In this document: positions 1-6,744 of the stretch, piece after piece
How the letters are laid out: each line of letters begins with the position of its first letter
Numbering within the stretch: the first letter of the stretch is position 1
Assembly: GCA_021816565.1 (NCBI GenBank)
Contig: JAKAXN010000139.1
Span: 1-10,371, forward strand
From: Actinomycetes bacterium
GTDB taxonomy: Bacteria; Actinomycetota; Acidimicrobiia; Acidimicrobiales; Palsa-688
DNA length: 10,371 bases
Direction: 5' to 3'
Made by a program: the position numbers and the translations under genes
Notes under the pieces: generated by a model
Seen by the model: only the letters and a program-made list of their open reading frames with translations
What the model was told of the DNA's origin: nothing
The model's database searches: none

Positions 1-1
1 G

Positions 2-361
2 GTGGTGGGGATGGCGGCGACGCCTGACGGGGGTGGGTACTGGTTGGTGGCTTCTGATGGTGGGGTGTTCGCGTTCGGCGACGCCCGGTTCTTCGGTTCC
101 ACCGGCGGTATCCGTCTGACCCGGCCGGTGGTCGGGATGGCGGCGACGCCTGACGGGGGTGGGTACTGGCTGACGGCATCCGACGGTGGGGTGTTCGCGT
201 TCGGCGACGCCCGGTTCGAGGGTTCCACCGGCGGTATCCGTCTGGCCCGGCCGGTGGTGGGGATGGCACCGGCCCCCGGCGGGGCGGGGTACTGGCTGGT
301 GGCTGCCGACGGCGGGGTGTTCGCGTTCGGAGACGCCCGCTTCTACGGCTCGGGCGCCTGA
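2..361 (+). CDS. Tandem-repeat ([21 protein letters not shown]) surface protein, C-terminal fragment
   Basis: The reading frame is open from the window edge to TGA at 359-361, so this is the last 119 codons of a longer gene; the GTG at position 2 is not a credible start. It encodes nearly three copies of a 42-residue unit, phased exactly at nucleotides 2, 128 and 254 (126-bp period). Each unit reads [38 protein letters not shown] with small changes, and the last unit stops after GSGA. Aromatic and glycine residues recur at fixed positions, as expected for short beta-hairpin or propeller-like blades. I know this repeat as common in large, probably secreted or cell-surface proteins of Acidimicrobiia, where it often forms the C-terminal half after another domain. 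The N-terminal domain is outside the window, so function cannot be assigned. The repeat identification is firm; extracellular location is inferred. Confidence 0.85.
   Translation: MVGMAATPDGGGYWLVASDGGVFAFGDARFFGSTGGIRLTRPVVGMAATPDGGGYWLTASDGGVFAFGDARFEGSTGGIRLARPVVGMAPAPGGAGYWLVAADGGVFAFGDARFYGSGA
2..361 (+). repeat. 126-bp in-frame tandem repeat, about 2.9 copies
   Basis: Units begin at 2, 128 and 254. The first two copies are nearly identical at DNA level over long stretches, including third codon positions, while the third differs more (for example [17 protein letters not shown]). Identity extending to silent positions suggests recent duplication or gene conversion. The array probably continues upstream of the window. 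Confidence 0.9.
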
Positions 362-481
362 ACGCCGGGCCCTCGTCGCTACCAGCCGGAGGCCAGAGTT
401 GGCCCCTCGTTGTGATTGCGTTGTGATTGGTTTGAAAACGTATGGCCCGAAGGGGTTGGCCGAGGGCAGAGGCCAAACGCT

Positions 482-516
482 GGAAACGGTCCGCCCGGGG
501 TGGGGCGGACCTTTCC
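482..516. terminator. Strong GC hairpin downstream of the repeat gene (possible terminator)
   Basis: GGTCCGCCC (488-496) pairs with GGGCGGACC (503-511) around a 6-nt loop. The stem extends through GGAAA (482-486) pairing with TTTCC (512-516), with only C487 bulged, giving about 14 base pairs. No T-run follows, so it is not a classical intrinsic terminator, though U-less hairpins are often proposed as terminators in high-GC actinomycetes. It lies 120 bases after the stop of the repeat gene and 26 bases before the probable start of the next gene, so it could instead act in that gene's 5' leader. The rest of 362-542 shows nothing else recognisable. Confidence 0.45.
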
Positions 517-542
517 AGGTTCATCCCCGGGTCCCGTACTGT

Positions 543-1034
543 GTGGCCATCACCGCACCGCTGGCCGCCACCCTGTTCGGGCTGTCCACCACCCAGGCCC
601 TGGTCGTCCTGTTCGTGGTGCTGCCCTTCGCCCTGGCGGCGGTGATCTTCCCCCTGGTGGCGTGGCGTTCCTCCCGGGCCGGGGGGGACAAGCCGGTACT
701 CACGTCCGAGATCCTGGCCACCGGCCGGCCGGCGCAGGCCCGGATCGTGTCGGTGCGGCCGCTGGGGTCGGTGGTGGACATGCGGCCCATGGTGTCGTTC
801 CACCTGGAGGTCCGTACGCCACCGGGGCCGCCCAGGGGAGCCCCGCCCGCAGCGGGGGCCGGGGCGAACGGGCCTGGCGGGCAGCCGTTCGAGCCGTTCC
901 AGCTCGAGGTGATCCAGTCCTTCCCCCGCTCCGTCATGCGCCAGTTCCGGCCCGGGGACATGGTCGAGGTGCGGCTCACCCCGGACCTGTCCCGGGGGGC
1001 GGTGGTGTGGAACCCGGCCCCGCCCGGATACTGA
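543..1034 (+). CDS. Small single-pass membrane protein, DUF3592-like
   Basis: Predicted 163 residues. A hydrophobic N-terminus with one clear membrane helix at about residues 18-40 (VVLFVVLPFALAAVIFPLVA) is followed by a soluble domain. That domain begins TGRPAQARIVSVRPLG (about 60-75), continues with MRPMVSFHLEVRTPPG, has a Pro/Gly/Ala-rich loop (about 96-113) and ends with FRPGDMVEVRLTPDLSRGAVVW. The pattern 'TG.pA.A.V...G..V...P.V.f.l.V...pG...vpVr.dP' resembles the small beta-barrel of DUF3592-type actinobacterial membrane proteins, where the loop marks an insertion. GTG 543 is chosen because it sits just before the hydrophobic segment; there is no clear Shine-Dalgarno, and upstream GTG 423 or TTG 432 would also be in frame. 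Function unknown. The family resemblance is a by-eye judgement. Confidence 0.7.
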   Translation: MAITAPLAATLFGLSTTQALVVLFVVLPFALAAVIFPLVAWRSSRAGGDKPVLTSEILATGRPAQARIVSVRPLGSVVDMRPMVSFHLEVRTPPGPPRGAPPAAGAGANGPGGQPFEPFQLEVIQSFPRSVMRQFRPGDMVEVRLTPDLSRGAVVWNPAPPGY

Positions 1035-1060
1035 CAACCTGAGCGAATCTCCGCTACCTT
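1031..1060 (+). promoter_or_regulatory. Putative sigma70-type promoter for the methyltransferase gene
   Basis: CTGACA (1031-1036) and TACCTT (1055-1060) are separated by 18 bases. The expected transcription start is near 1067, only about four bases before ATG 1071, so the transcript would be leaderless or nearly so. The -35 box overlaps the stop codon of the preceding gene. This is consensus matching by eye. Confidence 0.5.
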
Positions 1061-1070
1061 CGATCCTGCT

Positions 1071-1730
1071 ATGCCGGGGGGATCGATGTACCAGGCGTCG
1101 TGGGGCCGGGTCTTCGCGACGATCTACGACCGGGCGTTCATCGCCGCCGAGAGGACCGGCTTCTCGGCCGTGCGGGCCGAGGTGGCGTCCCGGGCCCGGG
1201 GCCGGGTGCTCGAGGTGGGGGCCGGGACCGGGCTCAACCTGGCCCACTACCAGCCCGAGGTGCAGGAGCTGATCCTGGCCGAGCCGGACCGCCACATGGC
1301 CGGCCAGCTGCGGCGCCGGGTGGACGGCGGACAGCCCGCCGCCGGCCCGGCCGTAACCGTGGTGGAGGCCCCGGCGGAGCAGCTGCCGCTGGACGACGCC
1401 TCGGTCGATGCGGTGGTCTGCACCCTGGTGCTGTGCACCGCCCCCGAGCCGGACCGGGCTCTGGCCGAGGTGGCCCGGGTGCTGCGCCCCGGCGGGGTGT
1501 TCAGCTTCGCCGAGCACGTGCGGGCCGACGCCCCCCGCCTGGCCCGCTGGCAGGACCGTCTCAACGGGCCCTGGGGGTGGTACGGCTGCGGCTGCAACTG
1601 CAACCGTGACACCATCGGGACCATCCGCAGCTCCCCGCTGCGCCTCGAGCAGTTGAGGGCCGACCAGCTCAAGTGGATAAGCCCCCTGGTCCGACCGCTG
1701 GCGGTCGGGGTGGCCGTCAAGGACAGCTGA
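1071..1730 (+). CDS. Class I SAM-dependent methyltransferase, METTL7/TMT1-like
   Basis: Predicted 219 residues, close to the usual size for a single Rossmann methyltransferase. Motif I is VLEVGAGTGLN (46-56), the SAM ribose-binding acid is probably E71 in LAEPD, and motif IV/post-IV reads VDAVVCTLVLC (112-122) followed by LRPGG (138-142) and AEHV (147-150). The last two stretches and the later GCNCNRDT (173-180) closely recall the animal METTL7A/B (TMT1) family, which has DVVVCTLVLC, VLRPGG...EHV and GCNLTRE at matching places; those enzymes methylate small thiols including hydrogen sulfide. UbiE/COQ5-type quinone methyltransferases are more distant relatives. Substrate here is unproven. ATG 1071 fits the upstream promoter; ATG 1086, preceded by GGGGGGA, is the alternative. 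No transmembrane helix is evident, unlike animal METTL7. Confidence 0.85.
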   Translation: MPGGSMYQASWGRVFATIYDRAFIAAERTGFSAVRAEVASRARGRVLEVGAGTGLNLAHYQPEVQELILAEPDRHMAGQLRRRVDGGQPAAGPAVTVVEAPAEQLPLDDASVDAVVCTLVLCTAPEPDRALAEVARVLRPGGVFSFAEHVRADAPRLARWQDRLNGPWGWYGCGCNCNRDTIGTIRSSPLRLEQLRADQLKWISPLVRPLAVGVAVKDS

Positions 1731-1768
1731 AACCGGCTCCCGCCGCCGGGGGAGCACATACTGGTGGC

Positions 1769-2527
1769 GTGGTTGTGGACCGGCGCAGCGCCGTACCTCT
1801 GTGGAGCCAGGTGTTGGCCGACCTCCGGGCCCGGCTGGCCGCCGGGGAGTTCGTCGACGCGTTCCCGAGCGACGTGGAGCTCACGGTCCGCTACCAGGTG
1901 AGCCGCCAGACCGTGCGGGAGGCCCTGCGCCGGCTGCAGGAGGAGGGGCTCATCGAGCGGGCCCGGGGCCGGGGCACCGTGGTCCGCCAGCGCCCGGTGG
2001 AGCAGCAGCTCGGCACCCTCTACAGCCTGTACCGCTCGGCCGAGGAACAGGGGTTCCTGCAGGAGTCCGTGGTGCGGTTCCTGGAGCTGAGGCGTAACGA
2101 GGAGGCGGCGGTGATGCTGGGCTGCGCCCCCGACGAGCCCCTGGTGTACCTGGAGCGGATCCGGCTGATCGACCAGCTGCCGGTGGTGCTGGACTGCTCG
2201 TGGCTGCCGGCCCGCCTGGCGTCGCCGCTGCTCGACGCCGACTTCCACCACACCGCCCTCTACCGGGAGATGGAGCAGCGGTGCGGACTGCGTCCCGACG
2301 CGGGCTGGGAGCGGGTGTGCCCGGTGCTGCCGACAGCTGAGCAGCAGGAACTCCTCGGGCTGCGCAGCCGGGCCCCCGTCTACGCGGTGGAACGCCTGGC
2401 CTGCCAGGGCCGAATGGCGGTTGAGTGGCGCCACGGGGTGATCCGGGCCGACCGGTTCAGCTTCGTGGCCCGCTGGGGTGACGGGCGGGTCGGCGCGGCC
2501 TTCGAGGCCCCCCACGACCGGGACTGA
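1769..2527 (+). CDS. GntR-family transcriptional regulator with UTRA (HutC-type) domain
   Basis: Predicted 252 residues. The N-terminal winged helix (about 9-75) shows the family pattern: PLWSQVLADLRARLAAGEF, FPSDVELTVRYQVSRQTVREAL and EEGLIERARGRGTVV. The remainder (about 90-245) looks like a UTRA ligand-binding domain, with EPLVYLERIRLIDQLPVVLDCSWLP, PVYAVERLACQGRMAVEWRHGVIRADRFSF. Such proteins bind an operator as dimers and are released by a small effector, often a sugar, amino acid or related acid; the effector cannot be read here. GTG 1769 is preferred because CATACT (1757-1762) sits at the right distance for leaderless initiation; GTG 1775 is nearly equivalent, and GTG 1673 would overlap the previous gene. 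It begins 38 bases after the methyltransferase and may be co-transcribed. Its targets are not obvious; the next operon at 2605 is a candidate. Confidence 0.88.
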   Translation: MVVDRRSAVPLWSQVLADLRARLAAGEFVDAFPSDVELTVRYQVSRQTVREALRRLQEEGLIERARGRGTVVRQRPVEQQLGTLYSLYRSAEEQGFLQESVVRFLELRRNEEAAVMLGCAPDEPLVYLERIRLIDQLPVVLDCSWLPARLASPLLDADFHHTALYREMEQRCGLRPDAGWERVCPVLPTAEQQELLGLRSRAPVYAVERLACQGRMAVEWRHGVIRADRFSFVARWGDGRVGAAFEAPHDRD

Positions 2528-2604
2528 GCGCCGGGCGGCGCCCCGAGCGGCCCGGGGAACCGGCGCAATCCGCTCGTAACCGTCCGCTCCGGGGGGTGGG
2601 GCCG

Positions 2605-2610
2605 TATAGA
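2605..2610 (+). promoter_or_regulatory. Possible -10 box (TATAGA) upstream of the small ORF
   Basis: TATAGA stands out in very GC-rich sequence and would start transcription near 2617, leaving a roughly 48-base leader before the ATG at 2665. No good -35 box is seen 17 bases upstream. The 2528-2604 stretch contains short GC inverted repeats (for example GCGCC 2528-2532 with GGCGC 2537-2541) that could end GntR transcription. Confidence 0.35.
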
Positions 2611-2664
2611 TGGCAGAGGCGCCGCCCGACGCCGTCGGGTCGGGATCGTCCGAAAGGAGCGCCC

Positions 2665-2775
2665 ATGACACATCCGGTGCGGGCCACACACGTGCTGCTG
2701 GTCCTGTCGGTCAACTCGTTCGAGGTGTGCGGCACCAGCGGCAGCAGCCCCGGTTCCGGGGACGGTCGGCTGTGA
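2665..2775 (+). CDS. Short ORF of 36 codons, unknown peptide
   Basis: ATG 2665 follows a near-perfect Shine-Dalgarno, AAAGGAG at 2653-2659 with five bases of spacing, the best in this half of the window. The peptide starts MTHPVRATHVLLVLSVNSF, continues EVCGTSGSSPGSGDGRL and stops at TGA 2773-2775. It has a hydrophobic stretch (HVLLVLSV) and one cysteine in a Gly/Ser-rich tail. Its stop overlaps the GTG start (2772-2774) of the downstream membrane-protein gene in a GTGA arrangement, implying translational coupling. It could be a genuine small protein, a leader peptide that tunes translation of the next gene, or a peptide precursor; no known family was recognised and no RiPP-type enzyme is nearby. 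Translation is likely; function is unknown. Confidence 0.6.
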   Translation: MTHPVRATHVLLVLSVNSFEVCGTSGSSPGSGDGRL

Positions 2776-3311
2776 GCGGCTCCACCCGGGCCGCCGACCG
2801 GGACGACGCTGCGGCGGCAGCCGCCGGTCGGTCCCGACGGTCGACGTCCCTGCTGTCGCGGGCCGGGCTCGTCGCGGTCGTGCTGCGCCGGCCGCCGCTG
2901 CGCTCGGCCCCGACCCCGGCCCTGGTGGCCGGGGGCGGCTTGATCGTCGCCACCGCCGCCATCCACCTGCACCTGTGGCTGACCGGTTACCGCTACGTGC
3001 CCACCCTCGGGGCCCTCTTCATGGCCCAGGCTGTGACCGGCTTCGTGCTGGGGGCGGCCCTGGCCGTGGACCGCCGGCCGGTGCTGGCGGTGGCCGGTGC
3101 CGGCTACATGGCCTCCAGCGCCATCGGGCTGGTACTGAGCGACACCGTCGGCTTCGTCGGGGTCCACGACACGTTCAGCTCCCCGTGGGCCACCCCGGCG
3201 TTCGTGGTGGAGCTCGTCGGCCTGGTGCTGTTGGCCGCCGCCGTGGCCGTCATCGTCGCGTCCCCCCGGCTCGCCGGTCGCCGCCGGCCGCTCCGCGCTG
3301 CGAGCCGCTGA
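2772..3311 (+). CDS. Four-helix integral membrane protein of unknown function
   Basis: Predicted 179 residues. An Ala/Arg-rich cytoplasmic-looking N-terminus (1-45) precedes four hydrophobic segments at about 50-70 (LVAGGGLIVATAAIHLHLW), 76-99 (VPTLGALFMAQAVTGFVLGAA), 103-123 and 143-163 (FVVELVGLVLLAAAVAVIVA), with a short Arg-rich C-terminal tail. The IHLHLWLTGYRYVPTLG motif, with histidines 65 and 67 at the end of helix 1, and the G-x-LF-x-Q start of helix 2 look like conserved features of a recurrent actinobacterial hypothetical membrane family; I know no function. GTG 2772 is chosen because it overlaps the stop of the short ORF (GTGA) and no independent ribosome binding site is needed. 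An in-frame ATG at 2610 is rejected, since the intervening codons look non-coding. Confidence 0.75.
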   Translation: MSGSTRAADRDDAAAAAAGRSRRSTSLLSRAGLVAVVLRRPPLRSAPTPALVAGGGLIVATAAIHLHLWLTGYRYVPTLGALFMAQAVTGFVLGAALAVDRRPVLAVAGAGYMASSAIGLVLSDTVGFVGVHDTFSSPWATPAFVVELVGLVLLAAAVAVIVASPRLAGRRRPLRAASR

Positions 3312-3359
3312 CCCGACTCGTCCCGACCCGGCCGGGCCGGACCCGGCTCCGACCCGCCG

Positions 3360-3377
3360 CCGGGCCCACCGGCCCGG
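3360..3377. terminator. GC hairpin between convergent genes
   Basis: CCGGGCC (3360-3366) and GGCCCGG (3371-3377) form an all-GC 7-bp stem with a 4-nt loop, placed between the ends of the plus-strand membrane-protein gene (3311) and the minus-strand MoaD-like gene (3383). It is well placed to end transcription from both sides, but has no T-run on either strand. Confidence 0.4.
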
Positions 3378-3382
3378 TCCCC

Positions 3383-3696
3383 TCAGCCCCCGGCCATGGC
3401 CCCGACCACGTGGAGCGGCTCCGCCCCGGAGGTCACGGCCGGGGGGAGGGCCGCGTCGGGTGGATCGTGCGACAGGTCCTCCCCCCCGGCGAAGAACCGG
3501 ATGAACGGCCTCCGCCGCATGGTGGCCGGGTCCCGGATGGTGCCCCGGAGCGCCGGGTAGCCGGCCTCGAGGGCGTCCAGCATCCGGCTCTGGGTCACGA
3601 GCCCGTCGCTGTCGACGGGCAGCTGTATCTCGCGGCCCACCCCGGCCAGGTTTCGCAGGTGGTGGGGCAGGACCACCCGGATGACCGCGTCCGCCG

Positions 3697-3700
<4 letters not shown>
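3383..3700 (-). CDS. MoaD/ThiS-family ubiquitin-like protein (sulfur-carrier type)
   Basis: Predicted 105 residues. It begins [20 protein letters not shown], contains [13 protein letters not shown] (about 64-76) and ends [12 protein letters not shown]. The beta-grasp pattern (IRVVLP...L...A...REIQL; V..RF.aGGEdl; LHVV.AMAGG) and the terminal Gly-Gly are hallmarks of MoaD/ThiS proteins, whose C-terminus is adenylated by an E1-like enzyme and converted to a thiocarboxylate. At 105 residues it is longer than typical MoaD (about 80), with extra residues around 50-65 and 77-92. The start is GTG 3698-3700, overlapping the TGA of the upstream BNR gene by 4 bp, so the two should be translated together. 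No E1-like MoeB/ThiF, JAMM peptidase or MoaE gene is in the window, so the acceptor is unknown. Family call is fairly sure; sulfur-carrier activity is inferred. Confidence 0.82.
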
Positions 3701-4815
<1,115 letters not shown>

Positions 4816-4819
4816 GACC

Positions 4820-4826
4820 CCTCCTT
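4820..4826 (-). promoter_or_regulatory. Ribosome binding site fixing the BNR-gene start
   Basis: Read on the minus strand, AAGGAGG ends four bases before ATG 4815-4813. The strength and spacing settle the start against a further 20 in-frame codons upstream. Confidence 0.8.
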
Positions 4827-4961
4827 GCATCTCGGATCCACACCGGTGGTGACGGGGTTCCTGCGGCGTAATCATCGCGTGGGGCGGTGACGGCGGGCGG
4901 GTGAAAGGGACCGCCAGGTGCCAACCAGGACAGTTCCGGTCCGGGTATTGGGGCAGTATCG

Positions 4962-4978
4962 GTGTCCGTGGGGGACAC
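4962..4978. promoter_or_regulatory. Inverted repeat over the WYL regulator start (possible operator)
   Basis: GTGTCC (4962-4967) and GGACAC (4973-4978) form a perfect 6-bp inverted repeat with a 5-bp centre, lying exactly over the candidate start codons of the WYL gene. CAGTAT (4954-4959) just upstream could be its -10 box. A site here could serve autoregulation; the 4816-4961 region would also hold the divergent promoter of the BNR/MoaD operon. Operator function is inferred. Confidence 0.35.
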
Positions 4979-5924
4979 GGCCGGACGGATGCTGGAGCTG
5001 CTGGCCCTTCTGCAGGCCCGCCCGTCGTGGTCGGGGCCTCAGCTGGCGGAGCGGCTGGAGGTCACCGAGCGGACGGTTCGGCGCGACATCGACCGGTTGC
5101 GCCTGCTCGGCTATCCGGTGGTGGCGGTGCCGGGCCGCTACGGGGGTTACCAGCTGGGTCGGGGCGGCACGCTGCCGCCGCTGCTGCTCAACGACGAGGA
5201 GGCGGTGGCGGTGGCCATCGGGCTGCGGGCGGCGGTCGACGGGTCTGTGGTGGGCCTGGAGGAGTCGGCGGTGTCCACCCTGGCCAAGCTGGACCAGCTG
5301 CTGCCGGCCCACCTGGCCCGCCGGGTGCGGGCCGTGCACGAGAGCACCGCTTCCATGCTGAGGGCGGGCGCCGCCGGCGAGCGGGTCGAGGCGGCCCACC
5401 TGGTGCTGCTGAGCAACGCCTGCTCGGCCCGGGAGCGGGTCCGCTTCGACTACACGGACAAAGGGGGCCGGCCGTCGCGCCGGCTGGTCGAGCCGCTCCG
5501 GGTGGTCCGTGCCGGCTCCCGCTGGTACCTGGCGGCCCGGGACCTGGACCGGGCCGACTGGCGCACGTTCCGGCTGGACCGGATCCGCACCCCCTCCAAC
5601 GTCGGCACCCGGTTCGAGCTGACCGACCCGCCCGACCCGGTGCAGCTGGTGACCGCCGGGCTGGCCTCGGTGCCGTTCCCCTACCGGGCGCGGATCCGGC
5701 TGCCGCTGCCCATCGGGGAGGCGTCCCGGCTGGTGCCTCGCACGCTGGCGGTCCTCGACGAGCAGGATGGTTCGACCGTGGTGGAGCTCGGTGCGGCCTC
5801 CATGGAGCGGATGCTGGCGTACCTGGCCGGCCTGTCGCCGCCGTGCCGGGTCCTGGACCCGCCGGAGCTGCGCCGGGCCCTGGCCGGCCACGGCCGGGCC
5901 CTTGCCGCGGCCAACGACGCGTGA
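4962..5924 (+). CDS. HTH-WYL (YafY/DeoR-like) transcriptional regulator
   Basis: Predicted 320 residues, the usual length. The N-terminal winged helix (about 6-58) reads [45 protein letters not shown] in successive blocks. A mid-region follows ([16 protein letters not shown], about 76-91) and then a WYL domain (about 155-218) with [29 protein letters not shown] (WYL at 188-190) and FRLDRI. The C-terminal WCX-like extension continues to the end. WYL domains bind small or nucleic-acid ligands and control DNA binding; the ligand is unknown here. GTG 4962 is used; GTG 4968 is equally possible, while ATG 4989 would cut into the conserved first helix. There is no Shine-Dalgarno, and a -10-like CAGTAT at 4954 suggests leaderless translation. 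It is divergent from the BNR/MoaD operon, its most likely target. Confidence 0.87.
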   Translation: MSVGDTAGRMLELLALLQARPSWSGPQLAERLEVTERTVRRDIDRLRLLGYPVVAVPGRYGGYQLGRGGTLPPLLLNDEEAVAVAIGLRAAVDGSVVGLEESAVSTLAKLDQLLPAHLARRVRAVHESTASMLRAGAAGERVEAAHLVLLSNACSARERVRFDYTDKGGRPSRRLVEPLRVVRAGSRWYLAARDLDRADWRTFRLDRIRTPSNVGTRFELTDPPDPVQLVTAGLASVPFPYRARIRLPLPIGEASRLVPRTLAVLDEQDGSTVVELGAASMERMLAYLAGLSPPCRVLDPPELRRALAGHGRALAAANDA

Positions 5925-6067
5925 TACCTCCGCTTTGCCAGGGAACCGACCGGTTACCAGCCTGTGAACTCCCTGTGGACCCCCTTGCCCCGGGCGCTCG
6001 GGTACGCGAGGCTCAACGGGTCCTCAGCCGCTTTGGAAAGACGCCTGAGATAGCGGGGGTATGCCTG

Positions 6068-6625
6068 ATGACAGCGCTCAACTGCCTGCGGGACCCGGTC
6101 CGCCTCGAGGAGGCCCGCCGGGCCCGGGAGCTGGACCCGCAGCGCCGGGAGATACTGCGCCGACTGGTGGTCCTGGCCGCCGAGCTGGCCGACGCCCCGG
6201 TCGCCCTGGTGACCATCGTCGACGGAGAGCGCCAGACCTTCGCGGCCCACTACGGCCTGCCCGCTGATCTGGCTGCGGCCGGCCAGACCCCCATCGACTA
6301 CTCGCTGTGCCAGTTCGCCGTGACCTCGGGGCGCCCGCTCATCGTGGAGGATCTGGCCGCCGACCCCATGCTCCGCGGCCACCCGGCCCTCGACGTGCTC
6401 GGCGTGGCCTCCTACGCCGGTGTCCCCGTGGTCACCGGCTCCGGCCAGGCCCTCGGCACGGTCTGCGTCCTCGACTTCGTGCCCCGCGGCTGGCCCGACG
6501 ACGTGCTGGCCCGCCTGGCCCTCCTGGCCGACCTGGCCTCGGACCAGTTCGATCTGCAGGCCCACGAGCGCAGAGAGGCGTTCCGCCGGACCTGGCAGGC
6601 CATCCCAGAACGCTCCCGCTGGTAG
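6068..6625 (+). CDS. Stand-alone GAF-domain protein
   Basis: Predicted 185 residues, almost all one GAF domain (about 15-165). Diagnostic stretches are ELADAPVALVTIVDGERQTF, HYGLP, PIDYSLCQFAVTSGRPLIVE, DLAADPMLRGHPAL, GVASYAGVPVVTGSGQALGT and VCVLDFVPRGW. This subtype usually forms sensor inputs for cyclases, phosphatases or kinases, binding small ligands or reporting redox state, but here no output domain follows; only a short helical tail (LLADLASDQFDLQAHERREAF) is present. A single conserved-position cysteine occurs in SLCQF. ATG 6068 is chosen at the domain edge; ribosome binding is weak (GGGGG about nine bases upstream). The 5925-6067 gap shows only a CTCAG...CTGAG inverted repeat (6023-6027/6045-6049). 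It is unlikely to belong to the downstream transporter operon, which has its own control region. Confidence 0.8.
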   Translation: MTALNCLRDPVRLEEARRARELDPQRREILRRLVVLAAELADAPVALVTIVDGERQTFAAHYGLPADLAAAGQTPIDYSLCQFAVTSGRPLIVEDLAADPMLRGHPALDVLGVASYAGVPVVTGSGQALGTVCVLDFVPRGWPDDVLARLALLADLASDQFDLQAHERREAFRRTWQAIPERSRW

Positions 6626-6642
6626 CCTCGACCAGCGGTTTT

Positions 6643-6666
6643 GCAAATACCCCCGGGGGTATTTGC
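6643..6666. promoter_or_regulatory. CsoR-family operator 1: perfect 24-bp palindrome
   Basis: GCAAATACCCCC (6643-6654) is followed immediately by its exact reverse complement GGGGGTATTTGC (6655-6666). The ATACCCCC/GGGGGTAT core is the classic C/G-tract type bound by CsoR-family tetramers, and the gene for such a repressor ends this operon. The right edge overlaps a candidate -35 box (TTGCCG, 6663-6668). It could also fold as a hairpin ending the GAF transcript, since it lies 17 bases after that stop codon. Confidence 0.8.
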
Positions 6667-6692
6667 CGGTAGCCGGCCGCGTCTGGCATCAT
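6663..6692 (+). promoter_or_regulatory. Putative promoter of the MMPL operon
   Basis: TTGCCG (6663-6668) and CATCAT (6687-6692) are 18 bases apart, predicting a start near 6699. This would put operator 1 over the -35 box and operator 2 just past the start site, an arrangement expected for repression. Consensus match is moderate. Confidence 0.45.
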
Positions 6693-6700
6693 GGATCTTC

Positions 6701-6719
6701 ATACCCCCCGGGGTACCCC
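6701..6719. promoter_or_regulatory. CsoR-family operator 2 with three half-sites
   Basis: TACCCC-CC-GGGGTA (6702-6715) is a near twin of operator 1. Its right half is itself shared with a second palindrome, GGGGTACCCC (6710-6719), so three TACCCC-type half-sites overlap. The centre lies 54 bp from the centre of operator 1, about five helical turns, so both could be bound on one DNA face. Confidence 0.75.
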
Positions 6720-6728
6720 TCGATCCAT

Positions 6729-6735
6729 GGGAGGA
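6729..6735 (+). promoter_or_regulatory. Ribosome binding site deciding the MMPL start
   Basis: GGGAGGA ends nine bases before GTG 6745. An ATG at 6691 in the same frame has no such site and would place operator 2 inside the coding region, so GTG 6745 is preferred. Confidence 0.65.
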
Positions 6736-6744
6736 TGCACGCAC

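Noticed and set aside
1247..2689. A 480-codon minus-strand open frame opposite the METTL7-like and GntR genes
   Set aside because: Composition is that of a high-GC shadow, with no domain, and both opposite genes are convincing.
2610..2771. N-terminal extension of the four-helix protein from ATG 2610
   Set aside because: ATG 2610 overlaps the likely -10 box and has no ribosome binding site. The GTG 2772 start with GTGA coupling and the separate short ORF in another frame explain the region better.
6641..6670. The 24-bp palindrome as a simple GAF-gene terminator
   Set aside because: It could fold, but has no T-run, and its ATACCCCC/GGGGGTAT core is repeated at two other sites beside the CsoR-controlled genes, so operator function explains more.
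6691..6744. ATG 6691 as the MMPL start
   Set aside because: It would put operator 2 in coding sequence and has no ribosome binding site, whereas GGGAGGA precedes GTG 6745.
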